Positions 6,810 to 7,048 of a DNA stretch of 7,048 nucleotides are shown piece after piece (within the stretch, counting starts at the first letter, position 1; every line of letters starts with the position of its first letter). The stretch lies in assembly GCA_007134625.1 (NCBI GenBank), contig SLKL01000046.1:1-7048 (forward strand), in the 5' to 3' direction. A program made the position numbers and the translations under genes. The notes beneath the pieces were generated by a model that was not told the origin of the DNA, searched no databases, and saw nothing but the letters and a program-made list of their open reading frames with translations. Source of the DNA: Saprospiraceae bacterium (GTDB taxonomy: Bacteria > Bacteroidota > Bacteroidia > Chitinophagales > Saprospiraceae).

Positions 6810-7048
6810 CTATTTATCCAGCCATTTTCTTATTCTGTAGCTATTTTTGTAAAAGGTCATGGCTATAATAACCAAAAAAAGAGCAAAAACAGGTAAGACT
6901 TGAATTGATTTTTTCAGTATATCGCCGGCATCTGTGTTAGCCTGAAAGTATATTACAGGAGTCACTGTTATCAGAAATACCGCAAGCCCTTTTAGTAGAG
7001 TAGGGATCCCCATTTTACCGGAACTAAACCGCGTAGCCCTGATGAATA
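6810..7048 (-). CDS. Unrecognised small or C-terminally partial membrane protein
   Basis: The frame ends in TAG at 6810 and stays open to the window edge. It is therefore either the tail of a longer protein entering from the right or a 67-residue protein starting at ATG 7013. The visible part has two hydrophobic segments (about residues 7-24 and 39-55 counted from that ATG), joined by a short polar loop (QANTDAGDILKKS), and a basic end KNSYRIRKWLDK, which should be cytoplasmic. There is no Shine-Dalgarno before ATG 7013, and the codons upstream also read plausibly as protein (FIRATRFSSGK). I favour a truncated view of a larger membrane protein, perhaps another polysaccharide-locus component given its orientation 60 bases upstream of the Wzz-like gene. 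No family is recognised. Confidence 0.5.
   Translation of the reverse strand, partial: FIRATRFSSGKMGIPTLLKGLAVFLITVTPVIYFQANTDAGDILKKSIQVLPVFALFLVIIAMTFYKNSYRIRKWLDK

Noticed and set aside
1..7048. CRISPR array, tRNA, rRNA, defence genes or transposase genes
   Set aside because: No regularly spaced direct repeats, no cloverleaf with CCA-type end, no rRNA-like stretch and no transposase or nuclease motifs were seen on either strand.

Overview
This window looks like chromosomal DNA of a Bacteroidota bacterium, probably a free-living Cytophagia- or Flavobacteriia-like lineage. The evidence is a TonB-dependent outer-membrane receptor, A/T-rich gene leaders without clear Shine-Dalgarno sequences, one good TAnnTTTG-type -7 promoter box, and a Wzz/Wzy polysaccharide pair of the kind common in this phylum. 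The phylum call is by pattern recognition; no taxonomic marker gene is present.

Left part: the C-terminal half of a TonB-dependent receptor (plus strand, cut by the window start) ends at 781. A 257-base non-coding gap follows. It holds a compact structured element of about 190 bp (824-1013): imperfect 24-bp inverted repeats at its ends (21 of 24 positions pair) enclose three successive hairpins (863-919, 931-963, 968-984). I cannot name this element. It could be a MITE- or REP-like mobile repeat, or a structured leader or RNA, and it ends 25 bases before the next gene.

Centre: two plus-strand genes, 19 bases apart, form a probable operon. One encodes a nucleotide-sugar 6-dehydrogenase of the TviB/WbpO type, which makes a UDP-hexosaminuronic acid. 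The other is a full-length ABC exporter-type flippase resembling PglK/MsbA. The flippase gene is visibly richer in A+T than its neighbour.

Right part: a minus-strand unit converges on the flippase gene. In its own order it reads: a small or truncated membrane protein (running off the window), a Wzz-type chain-length regulator without a kinase domain, and a multi-spanning O-antigen ligase/polymerase (Wzy_C-like). The Wzz and Wzy genes overlap as GTGA. The Wzy and flippase stop codons overlap head-on in a shared TTAA.

Taken together, the four complete genes fit the synthesis, membrane translocation, polymerisation or ligation, and length control of a uronic-acid-containing surface polysaccharide (capsule, EPS or O-antigen). 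No glycosyltransferase, Wza exporter, Wzx flippase or initiating transferase lies in the window, so this is one edge or an internal junction of a larger locus. The TonB receptor is probably unrelated to it.
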